64,000 nucleotides of DNA from Candidatus Tisiphia endosymbiont of Sialis lutaria (GTDB lineage Bacteria > Pseudomonadota > Alphaproteobacteria > Rickettsiales > Rickettsiaceae), in the NCBI RefSeq assembly GCF_964026535.1, contig NZ_OZ032153.1, positions 248,001-312,000 of the forward strand, read 5' to 3'. Below the pieces are notes generated by a model, which was given only the letters and a program-made list of their open reading frames with translations, did no database searches and had not been told where the DNA came from. Of the stretch, positions 36,839-46,114 are shown piece by piece. Both the position numbers and the translations under genes were made by a program. Within the stretch, counting starts at the first letter, position 1; each line of letters opens with the position of its first letter.

Positions 36839-37058
36839 GTACAACTTGCTACTTTTTGCATTTCTGTGAATGGAAAAGCCAGAACGTAATGCAGCTTACA
36901 GCCCTCGAGTGTTAGGTTCGAAAACATAAAATTTAATAAATCCCTTTTTTCAACAATTGTCGAACCTTTAAAAGTTTCATAGGCGTTTGTGCTGATACAT
37001 ATAAGGTCTGCAAGCTTTTTAGAAAGCTTATCATCTACTTTGTCATAACTCTTTATAA
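36839..37058 (-). pseudogene. C-terminal remnant of a large serine recombinase abutting tRNA-Ser
   Basis: On the minus strand the frame reads KSYDKVDDKLSKKLADLICI, NAYETFKGSTIVEKRDLLNF, MFSNLTLEGCKLHYVLAFPF, MQKVASCTEW and then runs into the tRNA-Ser complement (giving the familiar RERDSNPR pseudo-peptide). It is a close relative of the remnant at 19994-20165. The N-terminal catalytic part is absent, and an IS3 copy begins exactly where the gene is cut. Confidence 0.8.
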
Positions 37059-37130
37059 TGGTCTCCATATTTTGGACACAAAAATAGAAGAAATGAGATA
37101 GAATTCTTTAGCAAAAAAGGAGAGCTAGAG

Positions 37131-37430
37131 ATGAAAAAACAAGTAAGGCAATATAGTGCTGAGGAGAAATCAAAAATTGTCATAGAGACAATCAAGGGCG
37201 AGCTAACAATAGCCCAAATAACTAGTAAGTATGGTGTTCATGCAACGCAGATAAGTAATTGGAAAAAACAGGGGCTTGAATTATTAGTACAAGGCTTTAA
37301 GAGTAAAACACAGAGTGCTGATCCAAATCAGCAGGAGTTAATCAAGAATCTATATGAACAAATTGGACAGTTAAGTGTAGAGCGTGACTGGCTCAAAAAA
37401 AAATCTGCATTGTTTGGACTTAAAGGTTAG
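37131..37430 (+). CDS. IS3 transposase OrfA, copy 2
   Basis: 99 residues, identical to OrfA of copy 1 (helix-turn-helix region YGVHATQISNWKKQGLELLV). The A9 slippery run is retained before the OrfA stop. Confidence 0.92.
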   Translation: MKKQVRQYSAEEKSKIVIETIKGELTIAQITSKYGVHATQISNWKKQGLELLVQGFKSKTQSADPNQQELIKNLYEQIGQLSVERDWLKKKSALFGLKG

Positions 37431-38256
37431 GTGTAATATGATAGAGCCTAATCATAATAAATTAACAATTATACAACAGTGTAAGTTGTTGGGTATTAGT
37501 AGGTCAACCTACTACTATCAACCTACTGCTATTAGTGAACAAGAACTTAAGATCATGGCAATAATTGATGAGACCTATACTATGCATCCATATTATGGTA
37601 TGCGACGGATGGCTAAATATTTACAAGCCCAAGGTTTTTCGGTAGGTCGTAAAGCTGTTAGACGTTACTACCAAATAATGGGTCTTGAAGCTGTTTATCC
37701 TAAAATGAATTTGAGTAAAAGAAATCAGGCACATAAAATATATCCTTATTTATTAAAAGATTTAGAGGGAACATACTCAAATCAAGTATGGTGTTCAGAT
37801 ATCACTTACATAAGGTTGCAACAAGGATTTGTTTATTTGGTAGCCATTATGGATTGGCACAGTCGTTATATACTTAGCTGGCGGGTATCTATTAGTTTAG
37901 AAAGTACTTTTTGTGTAGAGGCTCTTGAGGAAGCTATAGAACAATATGGTATACCAAAGATTTTTAACACAGACCAAGGAGTGCAATTTACGTCTGAGCA
38001 ATTTATCTGTATTTTAAAAAAATATAATATTCAAATAAGTATGGATGGCAAAGGTAGAGCTTTGGACAACGTGTTTATTGAGCGATTTTGGCGTTCGTTG
38101 AAACAGGAAAAAATTTATCGAATAATTTTAACAATTGTAAAGGAGGCAAAAGCAGCTATTAAGGAATATATCGATTTTTATAACCACGAAAGAATGCACC
38201 AAGCATTGGGGTATAGGACTCCTAGCTTGATGTACTATAAACAAAAAGTTGCATAA
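37384..38256 (+). CDS. IS3 transposase OrfB, copy 2
   Basis: 290 residues, identical to OrfB of copy 1, with the DDE residues (SDITYI, NTDQGVQF, FIERFWRSLKQE) intact. It is the -1 frame partner of OrfA. Confidence 0.92.
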   Translation: MTGSKKNLHCLDLKVRCNMIEPNHNKLTIIQQCKLLGISRSTYYYQPTAISEQELKIMAIIDETYTMHPYYGMRRMAKYLQAQGFSVGRKAVRRYYQIMGLEAVYPKMNLSKRNQAHKIYPYLLKDLEGTYSNQVWCSDITYIRLQQGFVYLVAIMDWHSRYILSWRVSISLESTFCVEALEEAIEQYGIPKIFNTDQGVQFTSEQFICILKKYNIQISMDGKGRALDNVFIERFWRSLKQEKIYRIILTIVKEAKAAIKEYIDFYNHERMHQALGYRTPSLMYYKQKVA

Positions 38257-38330
38257 TAGTGACAATAATAATTTCATGGGAATTATATCTCTAAATTGCT
38301 AAATTTTTGTCTAGACAAAGGAGACCACCA

Positions 38331-39325
38331 TAGATTGTGGCAGGAGAAGAGAATAATGAGGTTGTAGATGTTGCAGGTGGAACATCGCGTTACTCGGAGA
38401 AGATTGAGGATGATGCTAAATCATTTGGTTATAAAGCAGCAAATTTACTCAATTTGCGGGAGGTTGTTAAGGAATTTAATGAATTACTTGCGACAAACCA
38501 AGATAGTCAATTAGGGGATAATATTATCAAGGTTCAAGTGCCAGCATTTGAGCCAGTAAACGGTGATGTAATAAAACAGCATTTAGATACACATGCTCCG
38601 GAATGGGTAAACCTCTTCCAGGAATTTGCTGATACTTACAAAGCTCAGTCCAATCTAGACACTTTAAGTGAAGCTAGTATTGAATGTTTAAAAAAATTAC
38701 AAGAGTGTATTATTAATTGTTTTAATCAACATGAGCTAGAACCGGGGTTATTTAACAAGTTCTTAGAAAAAAATAAGATTCAGCCTGAGCAATTATTAAT
38801 GATACGTAGTACAGGGGTTCATGAGGATAAGGCGGATATGGCTAATCCTGGTGGCAATGAGAGTCTGCCTTGCAAGGCTAATATTCGCGAGATATCTCAG
38901 GCACTTGGTCGAGTTGCTGCTTCATATGTCGGTCCTAAATCTTTGGCACAACGTTTGATAGCTGCTGATCAGCACATTACTGATGTTCCAGTAATGCCAG
39001 GGTTAATTCAACAAATGATTGGTGAGGGCATGGATGTTAGCCAAACTGCAGATAGTCAAAATAAAGTACCTGTATCAGGGGTGATCTATAGTAAAGACGG
39101 GGCAAGCAGATTGCAAGTAGCCCACGGTCATGGTGAATATGTCGTTAATAGTAAAGGACGGGTAGATAATTTTTATATTAGTACCCAAGGGGTAGTATAT
39201 TCTGAAATTGCTGCTAAAGATTTTCGCTTGCAGCCCAAGTTAGATGAGGATAGTCAGAAAATCAGTTTAGAGCGGCAAGAGAATCCAGCTGAGCTAAAAT
39301 ATCAGCCATCAATTGCTAGTGATGT
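38331..39325 (+). pseudogene. pyruvate-phosphate-dikinase/PEP-synthase-like N-terminal fragment
   Basis: About 330 residues of native sequence remain between an IS3 and an IS256 end. SFGYKAANLLNLREVV, VQVPAFEPV and LLMIRSTGVHEDKADMANPG (then GNESLP) match in order the ATP-binding domain of PEP synthase/pyruvate phosphate dikinase (PPDK_N: lid, Arg-Ser phosphate loop). Later SGVIYSKDGASRLQVAHGHG and GRVDNFYIST are also domain-like. The open frame starts at GTG 38337, right after an in-frame stop at the IS junction, and its last residues are IS256-encoded, so both ends are artificial. The phospho-His and C-terminal domains are missing. Confidence 0.78.
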
Positions 39326-39487
39326 GAGTCAATCATTTATTTTGTGTAAGTTCTATTTTTTACATTCCAATAAATCATATTTAAAATCACCACAAAGTAT
39401 TTCAAATTGATTCAAAGCTAATGACCAATCTTTTATGGGCATAGTCCATTTTTTAGATGCATTTTGCAGAGCTAAAAATATTATTTT
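39326..39487 (-). mobile_element. inverted right-end fragment of an IS256-family element
   Basis: These bases are the reverse complement of the last about 160 bp of the IS256 copies here (end of transposase plus terminal repeat gagtcaatcatttattttgt). The fragment encodes, on the minus strand, the transposase tail LSLNQFE-like [20 protein letters not shown]. It sits head to head against IS256 copy 1, evidence of a rearrangement or a second insertion followed by deletion. Confidence 0.85.
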
Positions 39488-40480
39488 GAGTCTATAATAT
39501 ACTTTGTGTAAGTTGCAAAAGTAAGCAGTAAGAAGTACTGTAAGAAAACAACTTATAAAAAGGTAAAATATGTCAGAAAAAATAAAAAAGAAGATATTAG
39601 AACTAAAAGATAATAATATAAGTAATAATTTAGTAGAAGAATTATTATCAAAAGCCGATCCATCTAAGTTGTTTGGCAAAGAAGGATTATTTCAACAACT
39701 AAAAAAGCAAATAGTTGAAAAAATATTAGAAAGTGAACTAGAGCATGAATTAGGTTATTCAAAGCATAGTAAAATGCCGAAAGTAGATAATAATCGTCGT
39801 AATGGTAGCTATGAAAAGACAATAATTGATGATGATGGTAGGAAGGTTACTCTGGAAGTACCAAGAGATCGAGAAGGAGAGTTTGTTCCGAAATTAATAC
39901 CTAAAGGGCTGAGAAGATTCAGTGGATTTGACGATAAAGTTATCTCACTTTATGGTCGAGGAATGACAGTCAGTGAAATTCGAGGTCATTTGGAAGAAAT
40001 ATATCAAACTGAGGTTTCCGGTGATTTAATATCGACAATAACCGATGGAGTAATAGACGAAGTAACTAGGTGGCAAAATCGAGGTTTAGATAAGGTTTAT
40101 CCAATATTATACTTAGACTGTATTCACTTTAAGTCTAGGGATAACCAGGTAGTGATAAATAAAGCAGTATATTTAGCGATTGCTGTTAATATAGAAGGAA
40201 AGAAGGAGTTGCTGGGTATTTGGGTAGGAAAAAATGAAGGTGCTAAATTCTGGATGCAAGTAGTTACTGAGTTAAAAAATCGAGGAGTAGAACAAATTTA
40301 TGTTGCTTGTGTTGATGGTCTAAAAGGTTTTCCGGAAGCGATAAGTAGATTTCCTGCGACTATAGTACAGTTATGTATAGTTCATATGGTTCGCAATTCA
40401 GTGAAGTATGTCTCATACCAATTGAAATAGTTAAGGAGGTATATTATAATATGGGAATATAAACTTGAGCAGGTAGTAAA

Positions 40481-40984
40481 ATGGCAAGAACATTAATATT
40501 ACCAAAAGGTTTTCATGAGCATGATTTCATATGCCTAATGAAAAACGAGTCGCACGGAAGAAATCGCATACGCTTATTAGCAATGCATCACCTGCAATCA
40601 GGCAAGTCATTGAAAACTGTATCGATAATAGTTGGATCGCACTGGAAAACAGTACAATCTTGGCTTAGAAGATTTAGAAACTCTAGCTTTGATGGATTAT
40701 TTGAATCGCATAGGAGTGGTGCGTTTAGAAAATTCAATAGCTTACAAGAATCTTTTTTGTCTGATAAAATAAATATGTTGAGTGAAAGTAAGACAGGTGG
40801 TTATATAACAGGAAAGGAATTACATAATATGTTATTTGAAACATATGGTATTAAATGTAGTTTAAAAACAGTTTATAACACTATACATCGACTTGGTTTT
40901 AGCTGGATTACTTCTCGTTCAGTACACCCAAAATCTAATCAAGCAACTCAAAATACATATAAAAAAACTTCGCCAATATGCTAA
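40481..40984 (+). CDS. IS630 transposase OrfA (DNA-binding part)
   Basis: 167 residues with two helix-turn-helix regions: RNRIRLLAMHHLQSGKSLKT followed by SHWKTVQSWLRRF, and KELHNMLFETYGIKCSLKTV then NTIHRLGFSW (winged-helix Tnp_33-type). It overlaps the catalytic ORF by 7 bases in another frame; many IS630 elements make one protein by frameshifting there, and an A6 run (about 40962-40967) is close by. Confidence 0.88.
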   Translation: MARTLILPKGFHEHDFICLMKNESHGRNRIRLLAMHHLQSGKSLKTVSIIVGSHWKTVQSWLRRFRNSSFDGLFESHRSGAFRKFNSLQESFLSDKINMLSESKTGGYITGKELHNMLFETYGIKCSLKTVYNTIHRLGFSWITSRSVHPKSNQATQNTYKKTSPIC

Positions 40985-41538
40985 AAGTATTATTACCAAA
41001 AGATATTGATTGGAGTAAGGTTGACATTTGGTCACAGGATGAAACTCGAATTGGGCAGCAAGGTAGTTTAAGTCGCATATGGGCTAAACGTGGGAGCAGA
41101 CCTAGGAAAGTAAGGCAACAACAATTTATCTCAACATACATCTATGGAGCTGCTTGCCATGATACGGGCGAATCTTTTGCGTTAATTTTACCATATACCA
41201 ATACTGATTCAATGAATAAGTTCTTAGATGAATTTTCTTTGACTATTGATTCTGGTAGGCATGTTGCATTATTAACAGATAATGCCGGGTGGCATGCAGC
41301 GAAAAAATTAATTATTCCAAGTAACATTACTTTGGTACCGCTTCCGCCATACGCACCGGAATTAAATGCGATGGAACAAATTTGGCAGTGGATCAAAAAT
41401 CACTTCCTATCTAATCAATGTTACGGTGTATACGAAGATATCGTTGCTAATGCTTGCTATGCCTGGAATCAACTTAGTAAAAATGTAACTTTAGTAAAAT
41501 CAATTATGTATAGAGAGTGGATTAATATACCACGTTAA
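40978..41538 (+). CDS. IS630 transposase OrfB (DDE domain)
   Basis: 186 residues of the DDE_3 family: first Asp in DIWSQDETRIGQQG, second Asp in VALLTDNAGWHAAKK, and the final Glu in PPYAPELNAMEQIWQWIK. All catalytic positions are present. It probably functions only as a fusion with the upstream DNA-binding ORF. Confidence 0.9.
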   Translation: MLKVLLPKDIDWSKVDIWSQDETRIGQQGSLSRIWAKRGSRPRKVRQQQFISTYIYGAACHDTGESFALILPYTNTDSMNKFLDEFSLTIDSGRHVALLTDNAGWHAAKKLIIPSNITLVPLPPYAPELNAMEQIWQWIKNHFLSNQCYGVYEDIVANACYAWNQLSKNVTLVKSIMYREWINIPR

Positions 41539-42038
41539 TTATTTCAATTGGTATCATATAAGGATTTAAAGGAGGTGACCACAGATTTGAAGCAAATTTA
41601 TACAGCAAATAATGAAGAAATGGCAAGTCTAAAACTTCAACAATTTAGTTCAAAATGGGACAAAAAATACCCAGTAATTTCTGATATTTGGCAACGTAAT
41701 TGGTGTGGGATAATCCCATTTTTTGCTTTTCCTGAGGAAATAAGAAAGGTAATTTATACAACAAATACCATTGAATCTGTCAACCGTCAAATTAGAAAAA
41801 TCATCAAAAATAAGGGGGTGTTTCCAGATGATAAATCAATTCAGAAAATAATATTTTTAGCTCTGCAAAATGCATCTAAAAAATGGACTATGCCCATAAA
41901 AGATTGGTCATTAGCTTTGAATCAATTTGAAATACTTTGTGGTGATTTTAAATATGATTTATTGGAATGTAAAAAATAGAACTTACACAAAATAAATGAT
42001 TGACTCATATAATTCCCATGAAATTATTATTGTCACTA

Positions 42039-42911
42039 TTATGCAACTTTTTGTTTATAGTACATCAAGCTAGGAGTCCTATACCCCAATGCTTGGTGCA
42101 TTCTTTCGTGGTTATAAAAATCGATATATTCCTTAATAGCTGCTTTTGCCTCCTTTACAATTGTTAAAATTATTCGATAAATTTTTTCCTGTTTCAACGA
42201 ACGCCAAAATCGCTCAATAAACACGTTGTCCAAAGCTCTACCTTTGCCATCCATACTTATTTGAATATTATATTTTTTTAAAATACAGATAAATTGCTCA
42301 GACGTAAATTGCACTCCTTGGTCTGTGTTAAAAATCTTTGGTATACCATATTGTTCTATAGCTTCCTCAAGAGCCTCTACACAAAAAGTACTTTCTAAAC
42401 TAATAGATACCCGCCAGCTAAGTATATAACGACTGTGCCAATCCATAATGGCTACCAAATAAACAAATCCTTGTTGCAACCTTATGTAAGTGATATCTGA
42501 ACACCATACTTGATTTGAGTATGTTCCCTCTAAATCTTTTAATAAATAAGGATATATTTTATGTGCCTGATTTCTTTTACTCAAATTCATTTTAGGATAA
42601 ACAGCTTCAAGACCCATTATTTGGTAGTAACGTCTAACAGCTTTACGACCTACCGAAAAACCTTGGGCTTGTAAATATTTAGCCATCCGTCGCATACCAT
42701 AATATGGATGCATAGTATAGGTCTCATCAATTATTGCCATGATCTTAAGTTCTTGTTCACTAATAGCAGTAGGTTGATAGTAGTAGGTTGACCTACTAAT
42801 ACCCAACAACTTACACTGTTGTATAATTGTTAATTTATTATGATTAGGCTCTATCATATTACACCTAACCTTTAAGTCCAAACAATGCAGATTTTTTTTT
42901 GAGCCAGTCAC
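42039..42911 (-). CDS. IS3 transposase OrfB, copy 3
   Basis: 290 residues, identical to OrfB of copies 1 and 2, with DDE residues intact. The element's right end is missing, so the protein could act only in trans on other copies. Confidence 0.92.
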   Translation of the reverse strand: MTGSKKNLHCLDLKVRCNMIEPNHNKLTIIQQCKLLGISRSTYYYQPTAISEQELKIMAIIDETYTMHPYYGMRRMAKYLQAQGFSVGRKAVRRYYQIMGLEAVYPKMNLSKRNQAHKIYPYLLKDLEGTYSNQVWCSDITYIRLQQGFVYLVAIMDWHSRYILSWRVSISLESTFCVEALEEAIEQYGIPKIFNTDQGVQFTSEQFICILKKYNIQISMDGKGRALDNVFIERFWRSLKQEKIYRIILTIVKEAKAAIKEYIDFYNHERMHQALGYRTPSLMYYKQKVA

Positions 42912-43164
42912 GCTCTACACTTAACTGTCCAATTTGTTCATATAGATTCTTGATTAACTCCTGCTGATTTGGATCAGCACTCTGTGTTTTACTCTTAAAG
43001 CCTTGTACTAATAATTCAAGCCCCTGTTTTTTCCAATTACTTATCTGCGTTGCATGAACACCATACTTACTAGTTATTTGGGCTATTGTTAGCTCGCCCT
43101 TGATTGTCTCTATGACAATTTTTGATTTCTCCTCAGCACTATATTGCCTTACTTGTTTTTTCAT
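42865..43164 (-). CDS. IS3 transposase OrfA, copy 3
   Basis: 99 residues, identical to OrfA of the other copies, overlapping OrfB through the A9 slippery run. Confidence 0.92.
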   Translation of the reverse strand: MKKQVRQYSAEEKSKIVIETIKGELTIAQITSKYGVHATQISNWKKQGLELLVQGFKSKTQSADPNQQELIKNLYEQIGQLSVERDWLKKKSALFGLKG

Positions 43165-43236
43165 CTCTAGCTCTCCTTTTTTGCTAAAGAATTCTATCTC
43201 ATTTCTTCTATTTTTGTGTCCAAAATATGGAGACCA

Positions 43237-43445
43237 TTATAGTTCGTATGCAGATAGCGTTAGGTTCCAACAAAAGAGAAGAAGTATTGCTACTTGAAAA
43301 ACCGGCTAAATATAACTACAAAGTTGGTGGGACTATTACTATAAAACGTGGAGTGACAGAAATTATGGCAGTATATGATTATTTAGCTTCTAATAATAAA
43401 TACTCTAGCCATCAAGGTTCGATAAAATTGAGAGTATCGTTTTAA
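43237..43445 (+). pseudogene. 3' fragment of an unknown gene beyond IS3 copy 3
   Basis: After the IS end the frame reads VRMQIALGSNKREEVLLLEK, PAKYNYKVGGTITIKRGVTE, MAVYDYLASNNKYSSHQGSI and stops at 43443-43445. The first residues METII come from the IS. It looks like a natural protein C-terminus cut off from its gene by the IS pile-up. It could be the far end of the dikinase-like gene at 38331, but nothing in it proves that. Its stop overlaps the end of the convergent yhhQ-like gene. Confidence 0.4.
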
Positions 43446-44080
43446 TTCCGACTCCTAATAAAGTACACCACATAGTAAAATATTGGGGTAGTTGCTATGG
43501 TGAAAAACAGTTTGAATAAATAGCTGTTAAATATTAAAGATATCATTTGTTCATAAGGTACAACCCCAATAACTGTAACAAAAATAACTACAATCGATGT
43601 ATCAATAAATAACGATATGGCACTACTCAAATTTCTTAGAAAAAGGTATTTATTGTTAGTAAGTTTGCGAATTAGTAAATAAAGCCTTATATCTATCATC
43701 TGAGCTGTATAACTAGCTGTTATTGAACCAAATAGTGATACGCTATATGCCCCAAATACCGAGTCAAAAGTATTATTGTCAATTTTTGACCAGGTAGTAG
43801 CTTGTAGATAACCCATGAAACTGATAATACATAATACCAAAATATTTATACTAGTTGCCAATCTAACGCAAAATTGTGCTTTTTCTTTTCCATAAAACTC
43901 GGATATTAAGTTAGTTATTAGAAAAGTGACCGGATAAAAAATCGCCCCAACCGATAGTTCAAAGGTATAAATAGAGAAAATAGGTAAATAAACAAATTTC
44001 TGATATACTAAGTTACTAACTACTATTAGCACAACAAATAAAGCACATAAAAAAACATAAATTTTTTCTTGTAACTGCAT
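43442..44080 (-). CDS. YhhQ-family queuosine precursor transporter (VUT)
   Basis: 212 residues, with six hydrophobic segments, of the VUT/YhhQ family (PF02592). Seen are SNLVYQKFV, the conserved AIFYPVTFLITNLISEFYGKEK-type region (PVTFLITNLISEFYGKEKAQ), and later DIRLYLLIRKLTNNKYLFLR and DTSIVVIFVTVIGVVP. The family imports queuine precursors (preQ0/preQ1) across the inner membrane. A queC gene lies at 61.5 kb, so import and local steps of queuosine metabolism may both occur. Upstream is a nested repeat block. Confidence 0.88.
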   Translation of the reverse strand: MQLQEKIYVFLCALFVVLIVVSNLVYQKFVYLPIFSIYTFELSVGAIFYPVTFLITNLISEFYGKEKAQFCVRLATSINILVLCIISFMGYLQATTWSKIDNNTFDSVFGAYSVSLFGSITASYTAQMIDIRLYLLIRKLTNNKYLFLRNLSSAISLFIDTSIVVIFVTVIGVVPYEQMISLIFNSYLFKLFFTIATTPIFYYVVYFIRSRN

Positions 44081-44477
44081 ATATAGATAGCCCTAATAAG
44101 TTCTTAATATTGAGTTGTAAATTGTCATTTCTGCCCACTATTGTCATTCCCGCGTAGGCGAGAATCTAGTACTACAGTTGTAGTTTAGATGTGAGCATTC
44201 ACGATTTTTTTGTGATGAATAAAAAAACCTGATCACCAAGCGTCATTGCGAGGAGACCGTAAGGTCAACGAAGCAATCCATTTTTAATCACTTTCCTGGA
44301 TTGCTTCGTCGGTCTGGCAACCTCCTCGCAATGACATCTTATACTTTAACCTTTTTTCCGTGAACACTCACATTCAATCTACAACTGTAGTACTAGATAC
44401 CTACTTACGTAGATATTACATACTACGCAGGAATAACACAAACAGTATAGATAAATATTAATCGGATTAAGAGTCTA
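44081..44477. repeat. nested palindromes: D element around an inner arm pair around a B element
   Basis: Outer: gtcattcccgcgtaggcgag at about 44152 and a weaker D partner at about 44395-44432. Middle: ctagtactacagttgtag (44167 on) with gatgtgagcattcacg, matched by cgtgaacactcacattc and ctacaactgtagtactag (to about 44397). Core: family-B palindrome cgtcattgcgaggagaccgt to ctcgcaatgac (44241-44335). Three layers are visible. No gene. Confidence 0.8.
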
Positions 44478-44733
44478 TTACACCTCTGAATCATAGTCAA
44501 TATGCTTTCCTGATACATCAACATTATGTTTTCCTGATGAATCATCAAGACTATCTAAATACTTTAGATTTGTAGCAAGCTGAGTTAGCGTTAACTCACT
44601 CAGCATATTTGAGTATTCCTCCCCAGTAACCATACGGACTGGCAAGTACTCATGCTGCAACTTCTGTAATGCTATTAGAGCTGTATCGATAGTATCATAT
44701 TTTTCAAAATTAATACGTAGTACAGGTACATTA

Positions 44734-46114
44734 GAGTCTATAATATACTTTGTGTAAGTTGCAAAAGTAAGCAGTAAGAAGTACTGTAAGAAAACAACTT
44801 ATAAAAAGGTAAAATATGTCAGAAAAAATAAAAAAGAAGATATTAGAACTAAAAGATAATAATATAAGTAATAATTTAGTAGAAGAATTATTATCAAAAG
44901 CCGATCCATCTAAGTTGTTTGGCAAAGAAGGATTATTTCAACAACTAAAAAAGCAAATAGTTGAAAAAATATTAGAAAGTGAACTAGAGCATGAATTAGG
45001 TTATTCAAAGCATAGTAAAATGCCGAAAGTAGATAATAATCGTCGTAATGGTAGCTATGAAAAGACAATAATTGATGATGATGGTAGGAAGGTTACTCTG
45101 GAAGTACCAAGAGATCGAGAAGGAGAGTTTGTTCCGAAATTAATACCTAAAGGGCTGAGAAGATTCAGTGGATTTGACGATAAAGTTATCTCACTTTATG
45201 GTCGAGGAATGACAGTCAGTGAAATTCGAGGTCATTTGGAAGAAATATATCAAACTGAGGTTTCCGGTGATTTAATATCGACAATAACCGATGGAGTAAT
45301 AGACGAAGTAACTAGGTGGCAAAATCGAGGTTTAGATAAGGTTTATCCAATATTATACTTAGACTGTATTCACGTTAAGTCTAGGGATAACCAGGTAGTG
45401 ATAAATAAAGCAGTATATTTAGCGATTGCTGTTAATATAGAAGGAAAGAAGGAGTTGCTGGGTATTTGGGTAGGAAAAAATGAAGGTGCTAAATTCTGGA
45501 TGCAAGTAGTTACTGAGTTAAAAAATCGAGGAGTAGAACAAATTTATGTTGCTTGTGTTGATGGTCTAAAAGGTTTTCCGGAAGCGATAAGTAGCATATT
45601 TCCTGCGACTATAGTACAGTTATGTATAGTTCATATGGTTCGCAATTCAGTGAAGTATGTCTCATATAAGGATTTAAAGGAGGTGACCACAGATTTGAAG
45701 CAAATTTATACAGCAAATAATGAAGAAATGGCAAGTCTAAAACTTCAACAATTTAGTTCAAAATGGGACAAAAAATATCCAGTAATTTCTGATATTTGGC
45801 AACGTAATTGGTGTGGGATAATCCCATTTTTTGCTTTTCCTGAGGAAATAAGAAAGGTAATTTATACAACAAATACCATTGAATCTGTCAACCGTCAAAT
45901 TAGAAAAATCATCAAAAATAAGGGGGTGTTTCCAGATGATAAATCAATTCAGAAAATAATATTTTTAGCTCTGCAAAATGCATCTAAAAAATGGACTATG
46001 CCCATAAAAGATTGGTCATTAGCTTTGAATCAATTTGAAATACTTTGTGGTGATTTTAAATATGATTTATTGGAATGTAAAAAATAGAACTTACACAAAA
46101 TAAATGATTGACTC
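44734..46114 (+). mobile_element. IS256-family insertion sequence, copy 2 (intact, 8-bp target duplication)
   Basis: 1381 bp, from gagtctataatatactttgt to aaataaatgattgactc, flanked by GTACATTA at 44726-44733 and 46115-46122. An 8-bp duplication fits the IS256 family and shows a direct insertion into the minus-strand gene. Confidence 0.95.
44816..46087 (+). CDS. IS256-family (mutator-type) transposase
   Basis: 423 residues, full length. N-terminal region with KKQIVEKILESELEHELGYS, then RNGSYEKTIIDDDGRKVTLE; catalytic residues Asp in LYLDCIHVK, Asp in YVACVDGLKGFPEAI and Glu in TTNTIESVNRQIRKI, the DDE order of the mutator superfamily; C-terminus [17 protein letters not shown]. An AAAGG ribosome-binding site precedes the ATG. 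Probably active, and could mobilise any IS256 copy with both ends. Confidence 0.95.
   Translation: MSEKIKKKILELKDNNISNNLVEELLSKADPSKLFGKEGLFQQLKKQIVEKILESELEHELGYSKHSKMPKVDNNRRNGSYEKTIIDDDGRKVTLEVPRDREGEFVPKLIPKGLRRFSGFDDKVISLYGRGMTVSEIRGHLEEIYQTEVSGDLISTITDGVIDEVTRWQNRGLDKVYPILYLDCIHVKSRDNQVVINKAVYLAIAVNIEGKKELLGIWVGKNEGAKFWMQVVTELKNRGVEQIYVACVDGLKGFPEAISSIFPATIVQLCIVHMVRNSVKYVSYKDLKEVTTDLKQIYTANNEEMASLKLQQFSSKWDKKYPVISDIWQRNWCGIIPFFAFPEEIRKVIYTTNTIESVNRQIRKIIKNKGVFPDDKSIQKIIFLALQNASKKWTMPIKDWSLALNQFEILCGDFKYDLLECKK

Larger units (their letters stand above)
37059..38330 (+). mobile_element. IS3-family insertion sequence, copy 2 (complete)
   Basis: 1272 bp, the same length and ends as copy 1. 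Its left flank is the recombinase remnant (ctttataa) and its right flank a dikinase-like gene (tagattgtgg). The flanks share no target duplication, so the two sides were probably joined by recombination between IS copies and not by a simple insertion. Confidence 0.93.
40418..41553 (+). mobile_element. IS630-family insertion sequence
   Basis: About 1136 bp inserted in the IS256 transposase gene. Inverted ends ccaattgaaata (left) and tatttcaattggta (right). TCATA flanks both sides (40413-40417, 41554-41558), and the uninterrupted IS256 copy has a single tctcatataagg here. IS630 elements usually duplicate TA, so the exact ends could be read a few bases differently. Confidence 0.88.
39570..41979 (+). 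pseudogene. IS256-type mutator transposase, split by IS630
   Basis: The N-terminal 285 codons (39570-40417) and C-terminal part (from about 41554) together match the intact 423-residue transposase at 44816. Relative to that copy it also has HFK for HVK next to the first catalytic Asp (LDCIHFK) and lacks one codon (AISRFPA against AISSIFPA). Non-functional because of the insertion. Confidence 0.92.
39488..42006 (+). mobile_element. IS256-family insertion sequence, copy 1 (interrupted by IS630)
   Basis: The left end gagtctataatatactttgt is at 39488 and the right end aaataaatgattgactc at 42006, as in copy 2 (44734-46114). Removing the internal 1136-bp IS630 (and one TCATA) restores an element of the same size. 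It is directly followed by the truncated end of IS3 copy 3. Confidence 0.9.
42007..43236 (-). mobile_element. IS3-family insertion sequence, copy 3 (inverted, one end lost)
   Basis: The minus-strand copy has an intact left end (agacca at 43236) but lacks the last 42 bases of the right end, being cut at atataattcccatg where the IS256 end gattgactc begins. It is therefore unable to move on its own, although its transposase genes are intact. Confidence 0.92.

Noticed and set aside
39353-39679. 108-codon minus-strand ORF
   Set aside because: It joins the inverted IS256 transposase tail with the antisense of the next IS256's start; not a gene.
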